Positions 1 to 6,455 of a stretch of 7,807 nucleotides of DNA are shown here, one piece after another; within the stretch, counting starts at the first letter, position 1; the number at the start of each line of letters is the position of its first letter. The position numbers and the translations under genes were made by a program. The notes under the pieces were generated by a model. It worked only from the letters and a program-made list of their open reading frames with translations. It had not been told where the DNA came from and did no database searches. The DNA comes from Lentimicrobiaceae bacterium (GTDB taxonomy: Bacteria; Bacteroidota; Bacteroidia; Bacteroidales; Lentimicrobiaceae): contig JAQVEI010000103.1 in the NCBI GenBank assembly GCA_028697695.1, positions 1 to 7,807 of the forward strand, written 5' to 3'.

Positions 1-2661
1 GATCTTGAAAAAAATACCGCCGAACAGATTACCGATTTTGTTGGCTCAGACCAATGGCCTACCTGGTGGGGAAACGATATTATTTTTGCTTCCGACCGCG
101 ACCTGCGCCTGAATTTATATCGTTACAACACCCTCAACAAAGAGATTACCCAGCTTACCTTCCATAAAGACTTTGATGTGATGTGGCCCTCGGGCGAAAA
201 CGGACAGGTGGTGTATGAAAATGGTGGTTACCTCTATAAAATGGACGTTGGCAGCGGTACCACGCAGAAGCTAACGATAAACCTGAATTTTGACAACCCC
301 AACCTGGTGCCCTATTTCAGGAATGTGAAAGATGACATTCATAGTTTTGCCATTTCACCCACCGGCAAGCGGGCGCTCATTGATGCCCGTGGCAATATTT
401 TCTCCGTTCCGGCTGAAAATGGCGTTATCGAAAACCTCACCCGGACACAGGGACAGCGTGAGATTTTCCCCAAATGGTCGCCCGATGGGAAATGGATAAG
501 TTATTATTCAGATGCTACAGGCGAATATGAAATTTATCTGCTTGAAAATAAAACAGGTGCGCAGCCCAAGCAATTAACCAGCAACTCCGCAGCATGGAAG
601 TATGAAGCAGAGTGGTCGCCCGACAGCAAATACCTGGTTTACAGCGATCGCACCCTGAAACTATGGCTGGTTGACATAGCCACCGGTAAGCAGACAGAGG
701 TGGACAAAGGTGAACGCAATGAAATTCGCGGTTACGCCTTCTCTCCCGATTCAAAATGGATTACCTACGATAAAGAAAGTCCCAATAGTCAGTCGGCAGT
801 ATGGGTGTACAACATCCCCGAAAAGAAAGCCACTCAACTAACCGATGATCAGTTCAGCGACTTTTCACCCGTTTTCAGTGCCTGTGGCAAGTACCTGTTT
901 TTTGTTTCCAACCGGGACTTTAACCTCGATTTTTCCAGTTTCGAATTTACCTACCTCTACAATGAAGCTGCCCGCATATACGTGGTGGCCTTGAACAATG
1001 ATGGCAGTCGCTTCTTTAAAGAGAAAAACGATGTGGAAGTGGTAAAGGACGATAAGCCGGCTGATTCGCCCAAAGGCAAAACAAAAAACAAGGAAGAAGC
1101 AACCGAAGAGAAGGGAATACCTGCGGTTACCATTGATTTCGATAACATCAACAACCGAATTGTAGCCTTGCCCGTAGAATCGGGCAATTACCGGCTGATT
1201 GGCCCGGCAGATGGCGGACTGCTTTACATGACCAAAGGTAAACTTATGCGCTACAACCCGGCAGAGGAAAAAACTGAAGAAATTATGGATCAGGTGTTTA
1301 TGGCTATGCCTTCGGCAGATGGCAAAACATTTATTTACCGCTCGGCCAACGATTATGGCATAGCTAAAGTGGCTCCCGGTCAAAAAACAGGCAGCGGAAA
1401 ACTTAACCTGGACAAACTGGAAATGAAAATTGACCCGCGACAGGAGTGGGATCAGATCTATATGGATAGCTGGCGTATCTTCCGCGATTACTTCTACGTG
1501 GATAACCTGCATGGGGTTGACTGGAAAGGGTTAAGAGAGCGCTACGGCAAATTACTGCCCTATGTTGGAAGCCGTTTTGACCTGGATTATATCCTAAATG
1601 AAATTGTTTCAGAATCCAATACGGGCCATTCATATGTGGACTGGGGCGATATTGAACGTGTGAAGCGTGTAAACGGCGGTCTGCTTGGCGCAAAGCTTGT
1701 TGCAGATGAAAATGCCGGACGCTACCGCATCGATTATATCTATCCTGGTGAGAACTGGAATCCTGAGCGTCGCTCCCCATTTACCGAAGCAGGTGTGGAT
1801 GTTAAACGGGGTGATTACATCATCAGCATCAATGGTCAGGAGGTTACAACCCATGACAACCCCTATCTATTCCTGGAAAACCTGGCCGACATTCCGGTTC
1901 AGTTAACGGTAAACAGCCGTCCCACTGCCGATGGCGCCCGAACTTCAACGGTAAAACCCATAGAGAGCGAACTGGAAATTATGCACCTGGATTGGGTTAA
2001 ACAACGCCGCGCTATGGTAGACTCGCTTTCCGGCGGAAAAATAGGATACATCTATGTACCCAACACTTCATTCGAAGGCAACCGCGAGCTGTTCCGGGGC
2101 ATGTATGCCTATCACGATAAGGATGCACTTATTATTGATGACCGCTACAATGGAGGTGGTTTTATTCCGGAAAACATGATCAACCTGCTCGACCGCAAGA
2201 CACTCACCTACTGGCATCGCAACAACATGCAGCCCAACCGCGCACCGGGCATCGCCCACGACGGACCAAAGGTGATGCTTATCAACGGTTACTCTTCCTC
2301 GGGGGGAGATGCCTTCCCCTATTTCTTTAAAAAGCTGAACCTGGGCAAACTCATAGGCACCCGCACCTGGGGCGGCCTGGTAGGCATCAGTGGCAATGCA
2401 CGACTGGTGGACGGAGGCTACATCTCGGTACCCCGTTTCGGTATCTTCGATGAAAACAGTGAATGGATAATCGAAGGTATCGGCGTATATCCCGATATTC
2501 AGGTAGTAGATCGTCCCGAGAGACTGGCAAAAGGCATTGACCCAAGCGTTGAAAAAGCTGTGGAAGTATTGTTGAAAGAGCTGGAAGCCAACCCGGTGAA
2601 AAAAGTTAAGATACCGGTATCACCGGACAGATCAGGATGGATTGAAAAAGAGATCAGGTAG
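1..2661 (+). CDS. Tricorn-like S41 family peptidase, 5' partial
   Basis: The frame is open from base 1, so the first in-window ATG (178) is internal; the signal peptide and probably the first 150-200 residues lie upstream. Numbering codons from base 1, the first ~460 form a beta-propeller with repeated PD40 motifs (SPDGKW, SPDSKY, SPDSKW), interrupted by a charged low-complexity insert near codons 350-370 (KGKTKNKEEATEE). Next come the tricorn C1 helical domain (DPRQEWDQIY, about 478), a PDZ-like domain (VKRGDYIISINGQEV, about 601) and the S41 catalytic domain. Likely catalytic residues are His543 in NTGHSYV, the Ser767 nucleophile in YSSSGGD and Glu825 in WIIEG; DDRYNGGG probably supplies the oxyanion hole. 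Tricorn has Asp right after its nucleophilic Ser for basic P1 specificity; here my alignment places Gly, so specificity may differ. Family role: ATP-independent processive peptide degradation, in Bacteroidota usually in the periplasm. It ends at TAG and is followed by a terminator. Confidence 0.93.
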   Translation, partial: DLEKNTAEQITDFVGSDQWPTWWGNDIIFASDRDLRLNLYRYNTLNKEITQLTFHKDFDVMWPSGENGQVVYENGGYLYKMDVGSGTTQKLTINLNFDNPNLVPYFRNVKDDIHSFAISPTGKRALIDARGNIFSVPAENGVIENLTRTQGQREIFPKWSPDGKWISYYSDATGEYEIYLLENKTGAQPKQLTSNSAAWKYEAEWSPDSKYLVYSDRTLKLWLVDIATGKQTEVDKGERNEIRGYAFSPDSKWITYDKESPNSQSAVWVYNIPEKKATQLTDDQFSDFSPVFSACGKYLFFVSNRDFNLDFSSFEFTYLYNEAARIYVVALNNDGSRFFKEKNDVEVVKDDKPADSPKGKTKNKEEATEEKGIPAVTIDFDNINNRIVALPVESGNYRLIGPADGGLLYMTKGKLMRYNPAEEKTEEIMDQVFMAMPSADGKTFIYRSANDYGIAKVAPGQKTGSGKLNLDKLEMKIDPRQEWDQIYMDSWRIFRDYFYVDNLHGVDWKGLRERYGKLLPYVGSRFDLDYILNEIVSESNTGHSYVDWGDIERVKRVNGGLLGAKLVADENAGRYRIDYIYPGENWNPERRSPFTEAGVDVKRGDYIISINGQEVTTHDNPYLFLENLADIPVQLTVNSRPTADGARTSTVKPIESELEIMHLDWVKQRRAMVDSLSGGKIGYIYVPNTSFEGNRELFRGMYAYHDKDALIIDDRYNGGGFIPENMINLLDRKTLTYWHRNNMQPNRAPGIAHDGPKVMLINGYSSSGGDAFPYFFKKLNLGKLIGTRTWGGLVGISGNARLVDGGYISVPRFGIFDENSEWIIEGIGVYPDIQVVDRPERLAKGIDPSVEKAVEVLLKELEANPVKKVKIPVSPDRSGWIEKEIR

Positions 2662-2716
2662 GGTTTTTCCCAAATCACTAACCTCTGACGAACCAATCAT
2701 ATAATACGATCAGAAC

Positions 2717-2755
2717 AAATCCGGCCGGGCAGAAACCCGGCCGGATTTATTTTTC
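2717..2755 (+). terminator. Rho-independent terminator of the tricorn-like gene
   Basis: A perfect 13-bp stem (AAATCCGGCCGGG at 2717-2729 with CCCGGCCGGATTT at 2736-2748) closes a 6-base loop, CAGAAA, and is followed by ATTTTTT-type sequence. It lies 56 bp after the TAG of the protease gene and separates it from the integrase remnant. The stem is almost symmetric, but the T-run suits plus-strand termination. Confidence 0.9.
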
Positions 2756-2942
2756 AATGGTTGCGCATTTACATATTCCCGCAGTCAAAACCCCCTGCTG
2801 TGCATGCTATGCAAAACACCAGAAGTTTTCATTTGCCTCCGGCATTGGGTACCTTGTGATACAGGTAGGTGTTGGGGGTGGGGTATGCCGGCCCCTTTTG
2901 CACCGGAACAGTAGATCAACTCATTGCCTCACTATTTTTTTT
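2756..2942. other. Non-coding gap between terminator and integrase remnant
   Basis: I see no gene here on either strand. The only structure is a nested imperfect hairpin: CCGGCAT at 2839-2845 pairs with ATGCCGG at 2885-2891, enclosing TACCT at 2850-2854 with AGGTA at 2863-2867, and a G-rich run (GTTGGGGGTGGGG) lies inside it. It could be a worn recombination site or chance. The missing N-terminal part of the integrase is not found here in any frame. Confidence 0.4.
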
Positions 2943-3359
2943 CGATATTATGCCAAAGGCAAAAAGGACAGGGGTTTACCTTTGCCTATAGAAGTTAAGT
3001 GAATTGATTGTTGCTGATTACCGGCAATTTAAACCAGAAATATGGTTGGCTGAAGGTCATAGAGACCGGCAGGCAATATTCTGCCACAAGTCTTGAAAAA
3101 ATCTTTCATAAATACTTGGATAAGACTATAAAAACCCATATTTTTACGCTGCATAGTTTGAGGCACAGTTATTTAACACATTTATTGGATATAGGTGTAG
3201 ATTTAAGGATTAATTCAGGAATTGCTGGGGCACAAAAGCAGCCGCACTACCGAAATTTATACTCATGTAAGCATGAAGAATTTGAGCTTGTCCTTTCCCA
3301 ACCCAGGACAAAACAATGGAGAATTACACTGTAAAATAGTGGACTTTTACTATTTTTGA
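2943..3359 (+). pseudogene. Tyrosine recombinase (phage integrase family) remnant, truncated and frameshifted
   Basis: Only the C-terminal half of a tyrosine recombinase catalytic domain is present, spread over three frames. Segment 1 (2943-2999) carries the beta-hairpin motif AKGKKDRGLPLP. An extra T near 3000 shifts to segment 2 (3001-3066), reading ELIVADYRQFKPEIWLAEG. An extra C near 3067 shifts to segment 3 (3068-3208), with GRQYSATSLEKIFHKY and the box II motif HSLRHSYLTHLL (HxLRH at 3152-3166). An extra A near 3209 shifts to segment 4 (3210-3359), reading LIQELLGHKSSRTTEIYTHV, with LGH at 3225-3233 and the nucleophilic Tyr codon at 3258-3260. It ends at TGA 3357-3359. The N-terminal SAM-like domain and the first catalytic Arg region are missing; nothing recognisable as integrase lies in 2756-2942. 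The product must be inactive if the sequence is correct. It probably marks the mobile origin or the edge of the adjacent island. Confidence 0.85.
3351..3358 (+). promoter_or_regulatory. Possible Bacteroidota -7 promoter element (TAnnTTTG)
   Basis: TATTTTTG matches the Bacteroidota -7 consensus TAnnTTTG and sits 29 bp before the ATG of the HTH regulator remnant, in an otherwise non-coding AT-rich gap. It overlaps the last codons of the integrase remnant. I do not see a clear TTTG -33 element at the usual distance, so this is a weak call. It would drive the HTH-mod-ATPase-DUF4276-res series. Confidence 0.3.
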
Positions 3360-3387
3360 CTCCGAATAAAAAAAACTTAGGTTTCAC

Positions 3388-3584
3388 ATGAACCGAATTA
3401 TAGAAGTTTTAAAAAAAAGGAATTTCGCCGACTTGGCTTGCCAAACAAACAGGAAAGAGTTATAACACGATTAACAAATATGCTCGAAACGTGAGACAAT
3501 CGAGGTTGGAAGACTTATTCAAGAATTGCTGAAATCCTTGATGTTGAGGTCAAAGAATTATTAATTGAAAGAAAAGTACAATAA
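3388..3584 (+). pseudogene. XRE-family helix-turn-helix regulator, two frameshifts
   Basis: Read across three frames this is a complete small Cro/C1-type DNA-binding protein of about 65 residues. Frame one from ATG 3388 gives MNRIIEVLKK. Within the A-run at 3411-3418 the frame shifts to GISPTWLAKQTGKSYNTINK and on to YARNVRQSRLEDLF. An extra A at about 3521 shifts again to RIAEILDVEVKELLIERKVQ, ending at TAA 3582-3584. The helix-turn-helix pattern (SPTWLAKQTGKSYNTINKY) and the RLEDLFRIAEILDV tail are typical of short XRE regulators placed just before restriction-modification genes. The stop lies 3 bp before the mod-like ATG, so it was probably the first gene of the operon and perhaps its repressor. 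The A-run shift could be real slippage or sequence error. As written, translation from 3388 ends early and yields no usable DNA-binding domain. Confidence 0.82.
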
Positions 3585-3587
3585 TCT

Positions 3588-4208
3588 ATGGGCGGAACAA
3601 GTCTGACACCGGAACAAGAAAAATTAAACGCATTGCGACAGGTTTTGCCTGAAGCTTTTAGCGAAGGCCAACTAGATTGGGAAAAGCTAAAAGCTACACT
3701 TGGAGAAGACATAAACTTTACCAACGAACGCGACAAAGACGAAGAGGGCTATATGACCAAAGATGGTATGTTCAAAAAAAACAGCAAAGAAAACGGACAA
3801 TACCACAGCAATTGGCTCAATATGATGATGCCTGGACTTTATTTGGCCAAAAATCTTCTAAGACAAGATGGTGTCAAAGATGCGAAGGCTCTTGCCGAAC
3901 AAATGAAATTATTTGTTGACCCAGTATCAGAAACTGCCACCATTGAAAATATGGTGTATGAGCTTGTGCTAAAAAGCGGAAAAGACTTGAACAGTACTAT
4001 CGGAAAAAATGATGGTTATTTCCTAATCAATGGAAATGAAATGGCATTAATATTAGAAAAAGTGAGTCAAGAAATTATTACAGAAGTAATGAGTGAATAC
4101 CCCAAAAAAGTCATTGCCTTAGACAAACTTTTCAAAGGAAATGACCAATTGAAAACCAATACCGTACTGCAAATGAAAGATGCAGGGATTGAATTTAAAA
4201 CAATATAG
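3588..4208 (+). CDS. Internally deleted type III restriction-modification methyltransferase (mini-Mod)
   Basis: This intact 206-aa ORF is made of three separable pieces of a type III Mod protein, which is normally about 600-680 aa. Residues ~5-47 (LTPEQEKLNALRQVLPEAF, then DWEKLKATLGEDI and TNER) are the Mod N-terminus. Residues ~49-95 (DEEGYMTKDGMFKK, HSNWLNMMMPGLYLAKNLL, DGV) match the stretch just after the DPPY motif. Residues ~96-206 (VYELVLKSGKDLNSTIG, then PKKVIALDKLFKGNDQLKTN and the terminal DAGIEFKTI) are the Mod C-terminus. The two joins remove the DPPY motif, the target-recognition domain and the FxGxG SAM-binding motif, so methyltransferase activity is not expected. Both deletions keep the frame and the termini, which is unusual for simple decay. 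No Shine-Dalgarno is visible at ATG 3588. The stop is 2 bp before the ATPase start. Family assignment rests on remembered motifs; a dead remnant is most likely, a reduced structural partner possible. Confidence 0.8.
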   Translation: MGGTSLTPEQEKLNALRQVLPEAFSEGQLDWEKLKATLGEDINFTNERDKDEEGYMTKDGMFKKNSKENGQYHSNWLNMMMPGLYLAKNLLRQDGVKDAKALAEQMKLFVDPVSETATIENMVYELVLKSGKDLNSTIGKNDGYFLINGNEMALILEKVSQEIITEVMSEYPKKVIALDKLFKGNDQLKTNTVLQMKDAGIEFKTI

Positions 4209-4210
4209 CT

Positions 4211-5281
4211 ATGCTTCAAAATATAAAAATAGAAGGATTTAAATCTATCAAAACATTGGATTTAAAACTTAGTCCGATAAACCTGTTGATAGGATCAAAT
4301 GGAGTTGGTAAGTCAAATTTCATTTCCTTTTTCAAATTGGTAAATAATATCTACGAGCAAAGGCTTCAACAATACGCCTTGAAAAGTGGTGTTGACAATC
4401 TGCTACATTATGGCAGAAAAAATACCAATGAAATTATTGGTCATTTGGATTTTGGCAATAATGCATATTCATTTACGCTATTGCCTAGTGATGAAGGAAC
4501 ATTATTTATTGGACGAGAAGACAGTATTTTGCCTAAAAATACTCAGTATAAAAAATCTTTTTTTTACGAAAATATCAAGGAGAGTCTTATTAAAGGTTCT
4601 TCTACAACAAGAAATAAATATTTAAGTGAACATCTTGAAAGCTACAAAATTTACCATTTTCACGATACAAGTAGTTCAGCCCCATTACGCTCCAAAGCCA
4701 ATACAAATGATAATAGAAGTTTAAAAGAAGATGGCGGTAATCTACCTGCTTATTTGTATTATTTGCAAGAGAAACACCCATTGAATTTTAAAAGAATAGA
4801 AAAAATTATACAATCGGTTGTTCCATTTTTTGAAAGGTTTAATTTATCTCCCGCTTTTTTAGATGAAGAAAAAATTCTTTTAGAATGGACAGAAAAAGAG
4901 CACCCTGAAACCTACTTTAATGCCAGTCATTTATCTGATGGTAGTTTACGTTTTATTGCATTAGTTACTTTATTGATGCAACCCAAACTGCCGAAGGTCA
5001 TTATTATTGATGAACCTGAATTGGGATTACATCCAACTGCCATAAACAAACTATCAGGTCTAATAAAATCTGCCGCAGCAAAAGATTGTCAAGTTATTGT
5101 TTCAACACAATCCGTAACGCTACTTAATAATTTTGAAGCCGAAGATATCATTACGGTTGACAAGGAAGATAATCAGTCAGTTTTCAGAAGGTTGGATAAG
5201 GAAGTGTTAAGCAATTGGATAGAAGATTATTCAATTGGTGAATTATGGACAAAGAGTATCATTAAAGGACAGCCACTATGA
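4211..5281 (+). CDS. AAA family ATPase (AAA_21, SMC/ABC-like), DUF4276-associated
   Basis: The 356-aa protein starts with the SMC/RecF-like opening IEGFKSIKTLDLKLSPINLL. Walker A is GSNGVGKS (residues 28-35), an ABC-like signature LSDGSLR is at 241-247, Walker B plus catalytic Glu is IIIDEPELGLHP (D267, E268), and the switch motif STQS is at 298-301. The middle (~60-230) is family-specific and has no recognisable nuclease domain; unlike OLD proteins it lacks a fused Toprim. Such stand-alone ATPases usually act with an effector encoded next door, here the DUF4276 gene, whose ATG overlaps this stop as ATGA, so the two are probably translationally coupled. All ATPase motifs are intact, in contrast to the broken genes on both sides. 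A role as sensor/motor of an anti-phage pair is inferred from family and context; the exact activity is unknown. Confidence 0.9.
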   Translation: MLQNIKIEGFKSIKTLDLKLSPINLLIGSNGVGKSNFISFFKLVNNIYEQRLQQYALKSGVDNLLHYGRKNTNEIIGHLDFGNNAYSFTLLPSDEGTLFIGREDSILPKNTQYKKSFFYENIKESLIKGSSTTRNKYLSEHLESYKIYHFHDTSSSAPLRSKANTNDNRSLKEDGGNLPAYLYYLQEKHPLNFKRIEKIIQSVVPFFERFNLSPAFLDEEKILLEWTEKEHPETYFNASHLSDGSLRFIALVTLLMQPKLPKVIIIDEPELGLHPTAINKLSGLIKSAAAKDCQVIVSTQSVTLLNNFEAEDIITVDKEDNQSVFRRLDKEVLSNWIEDYSIGELWTKSIIKGQPL

Positions 5282-5949
5282 AAAGATTAATAATGGTAGT
5301 AGAGGGCGATACTGAAAAAGAATTTATTGATAAAGTATTAAGTCCTTATTTATATTCAAAAGGTCTGCAAAGTGTGCATTGTTTTAAAATAAAACATACC
5401 AAAGGAGGATTGACAAAATACCAGCATCTAAAAACAGATTTAATTAACTGCATTTATGAAAGCAATGTATTGGTTTCAACTTTAATTGATTTTTATGCAT
5501 TGCCTAAAGATTTCCCAAAGTATGAAGATGCAAAGACAATTGCCAATAAAGCAGATAGACTAACATTCTTAGAAAAAGCCATTGTAGAAGATTTAGAAAC
5601 AGAAAAAGGAAAATCATTTCCATATTTGTTACCATACATTCAACTGCACGAATTCGAAGCCTTAGTTTTTTCATCATTAGAGGCAGTCAAATCGCTATAC
5701 TCAAATGTAGATGCAAATTTCAATGAGTTGAAACAAATTATGGCTTTATATCCGAATCCAGAAGACATTAACGACAGCCCTCAAACAGCCCCTTCAAAAA
5801 GGCTTAAGAATAACCAGTTAATCAGAGGTTATAATAAAGTTAATGATGGAATTATGATTATTGAAGAAGCAGGAATTGAAACTGTTCTAAGTAAGTGTCC
5901 GAGATTTAAAACCTGGGTAGAAACATTAATTGAAAAAGTAAAAGAATGA
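5278..5949 (+). CDS. DUF4276 family protein, partner of the upstream AAA ATPase
   Basis: The 223-aa protein shows the family hallmarks in order: an N-terminal strand with VVEGDTEKEF (Glu9, Glu13), LIDFYALPKDFP (Asp71), LPYIQLHEFEALVFS (His124, Glu125, Glu127) and NDSPQTAPSKRL (165-176), then a C-terminal CPRFKTWVETL. The early VEGxTE followed by a strand ending in an acidic residue resembles Toprim-like metal-binding folds, so a nuclease or nucleotide-processing effector is a reasonable inference, not a demonstrated role. DUF4276 genes commonly sit directly after an AAA_21 ATPase, as here, with a 4-base ATGA overlap. Its own stop overlaps the res stub ATG in the same way. Length and motifs look complete, with no frameshift, so the protein is probably functional. 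Confidence 0.88.
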   Translation: MKRLIMVVEGDTEKEFIDKVLSPYLYSKGLQSVHCFKIKHTKGGLTKYQHLKTDLINCIYESNVLVSTLIDFYALPKDFPKYEDAKTIANKADRLTFLEKAIVEDLETEKGKSFPYLLPYIQLHEFEALVFSSLEAVKSLYSNVDANFNELKQIMALYPNPEDINDSPQTAPSKRLKNNQLIRGYNKVNDGIMIIEEAGIETVLSKCPRFKTWVETLIEKVKE

Positions 5950-6137
5950 AATTAACGTTTGAATCCATTCTCAATTATCAGCAGGAAGCCATAAAATCCA
6001 TAACGGATTTATTTGAAGGGCAACCTTTGGAAGATTCCATTTAGGGGTTTAATCTAAAGGAAGAAGGTACTTTGAATTTTATAGATGGAGTAAACAATGG
6101 TGATGGTTCAGGAGCTTCGAGCACACTAATCTTTTAA
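5946..6137 (+). pseudogene. Type III restriction endonuclease (Res) N-terminal stub
   Basis: The ATG overlaps the DUF4276 stop (ATGA). The first 32 codons (MKLTFESILNYQQEAIKSI, then TDLFEGQPLEDS) match the start of type III Res DEAD/DEAH helicase-nucleases, which are normally around 900-1000 aa. An in-frame TAG at 6042-6044 interrupts the frame; reading on gives GFNLKEEGTLNFIDGV, still Res-like, then NNGDGSGASS, which I no longer recognise, and a stop at 6135-6137. No helicase motif or PD-(D/E)XK nuclease is present anywhere in the window, so restriction by this locus is lost. The loss of nearly the whole gene points to a deletion junction near 6100-6140. Assignment relies on the N-terminal pattern plus position after a Mod remnant. 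Confidence 0.72.
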
Positions 6138-6455
6138 ATTTAATTGATTTACTTGCAATTTTTTAACTTCAATAACACAGGATTCCAACGATAAATTGAC
6201 AATTCAAAAGCGAAAAGGCGGCCTTTCTTTAGGATTGTCAGATAAAACCTGCTTAACGATCCCTAAATCTTCTCGCAATGCCCAATATTTCTTACAAAGT
6301 CTTTTTAAATTTTTATGGCATTTTAAACCATCGCAAAATCTATTCTGTCGTACTGGAATCCCGCAAACGAACCATGCGCATTCTGGTGAATTTTTCCTGA
6401 CGTTACAATCAGAAGTTTTAATACCTTAGCGGTAACATTTTTTCAACATGCAGGT
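6138..6455. other. Right-hand junction between res stub and helicase gene
   Basis: This 318-bp stretch has no convincing plus-strand gene. Its first ~60 bases are very AT-rich and carry stops in all plus frames; 6204-6425 holds the possible minus-strand gene tail described separately; the rest leads into the helicase ATG. I see no terminator, no tRNA and no inverted-repeat end of an insertion sequence. It probably contains the deletion scar that removed most of res. Confidence 0.5.
6204..6425 (-). pseudogene. Unidentified cysteine-rich gene tail (possible), minus strand
   Basis: On the minus strand a frame of 73 codons is open from 6425 down to TGA at 6206-6204. It has no ATG and is preceded by an in-frame TAA (6428-6426), so it can only be the 3' remnant of a gene or a chance frame. 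The product looks protein-like: SDCNVRKNSPECAWFVCGIP, then RFCDGLKCHKNLKRLCKKYW, then LREDLGIVKQVLSDNPKERP. Several Cys and one CxxxxCH motif hint at metal binding. I do not recognise the family. It fills most of the 318-bp gap between the res stub and the helicase gene, and runs opposite to both. The overlapping plus-strand frame (6196-6429) looks less protein-like. Confidence 0.35.

Noticed and set aside
865..1512. 215-aa minus-strand ORF inside the protease gene
   Set aside because: It is fully antisense to a strongly coding frame with clear domain motifs, has no recognisable motif, and has no RBS or promoter; it is a shadow.
2757..3002. 81-aa plus-strand ORF starting just after the terminator
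   Set aside because: The first ~60 residues look like non-coding sequence; only the last ~19 belong to the integrase relic. It is not a separate gene.
3360..3587. Possible non-coding RNA or retron-like element between integrase relic and mod
   Set aside because: The stretch is explained by the frameshifted HTH gene, whose protein motifs read clearly across three frames; no strong hairpins are seen.
4386..4625. 79-aa plus-strand ORF inside the ATPase gene
   Set aside because: It is a +1-frame shadow of the ATPase, rich in residues arising from AT-rich DNA, with no motif.
6196..6429. 77-aa plus-strand ORF in the right-hand junction
   Set aside because: Composition is not protein-like and no family is recognisable; the opposite strand in the same place looks more like real coding sequence.
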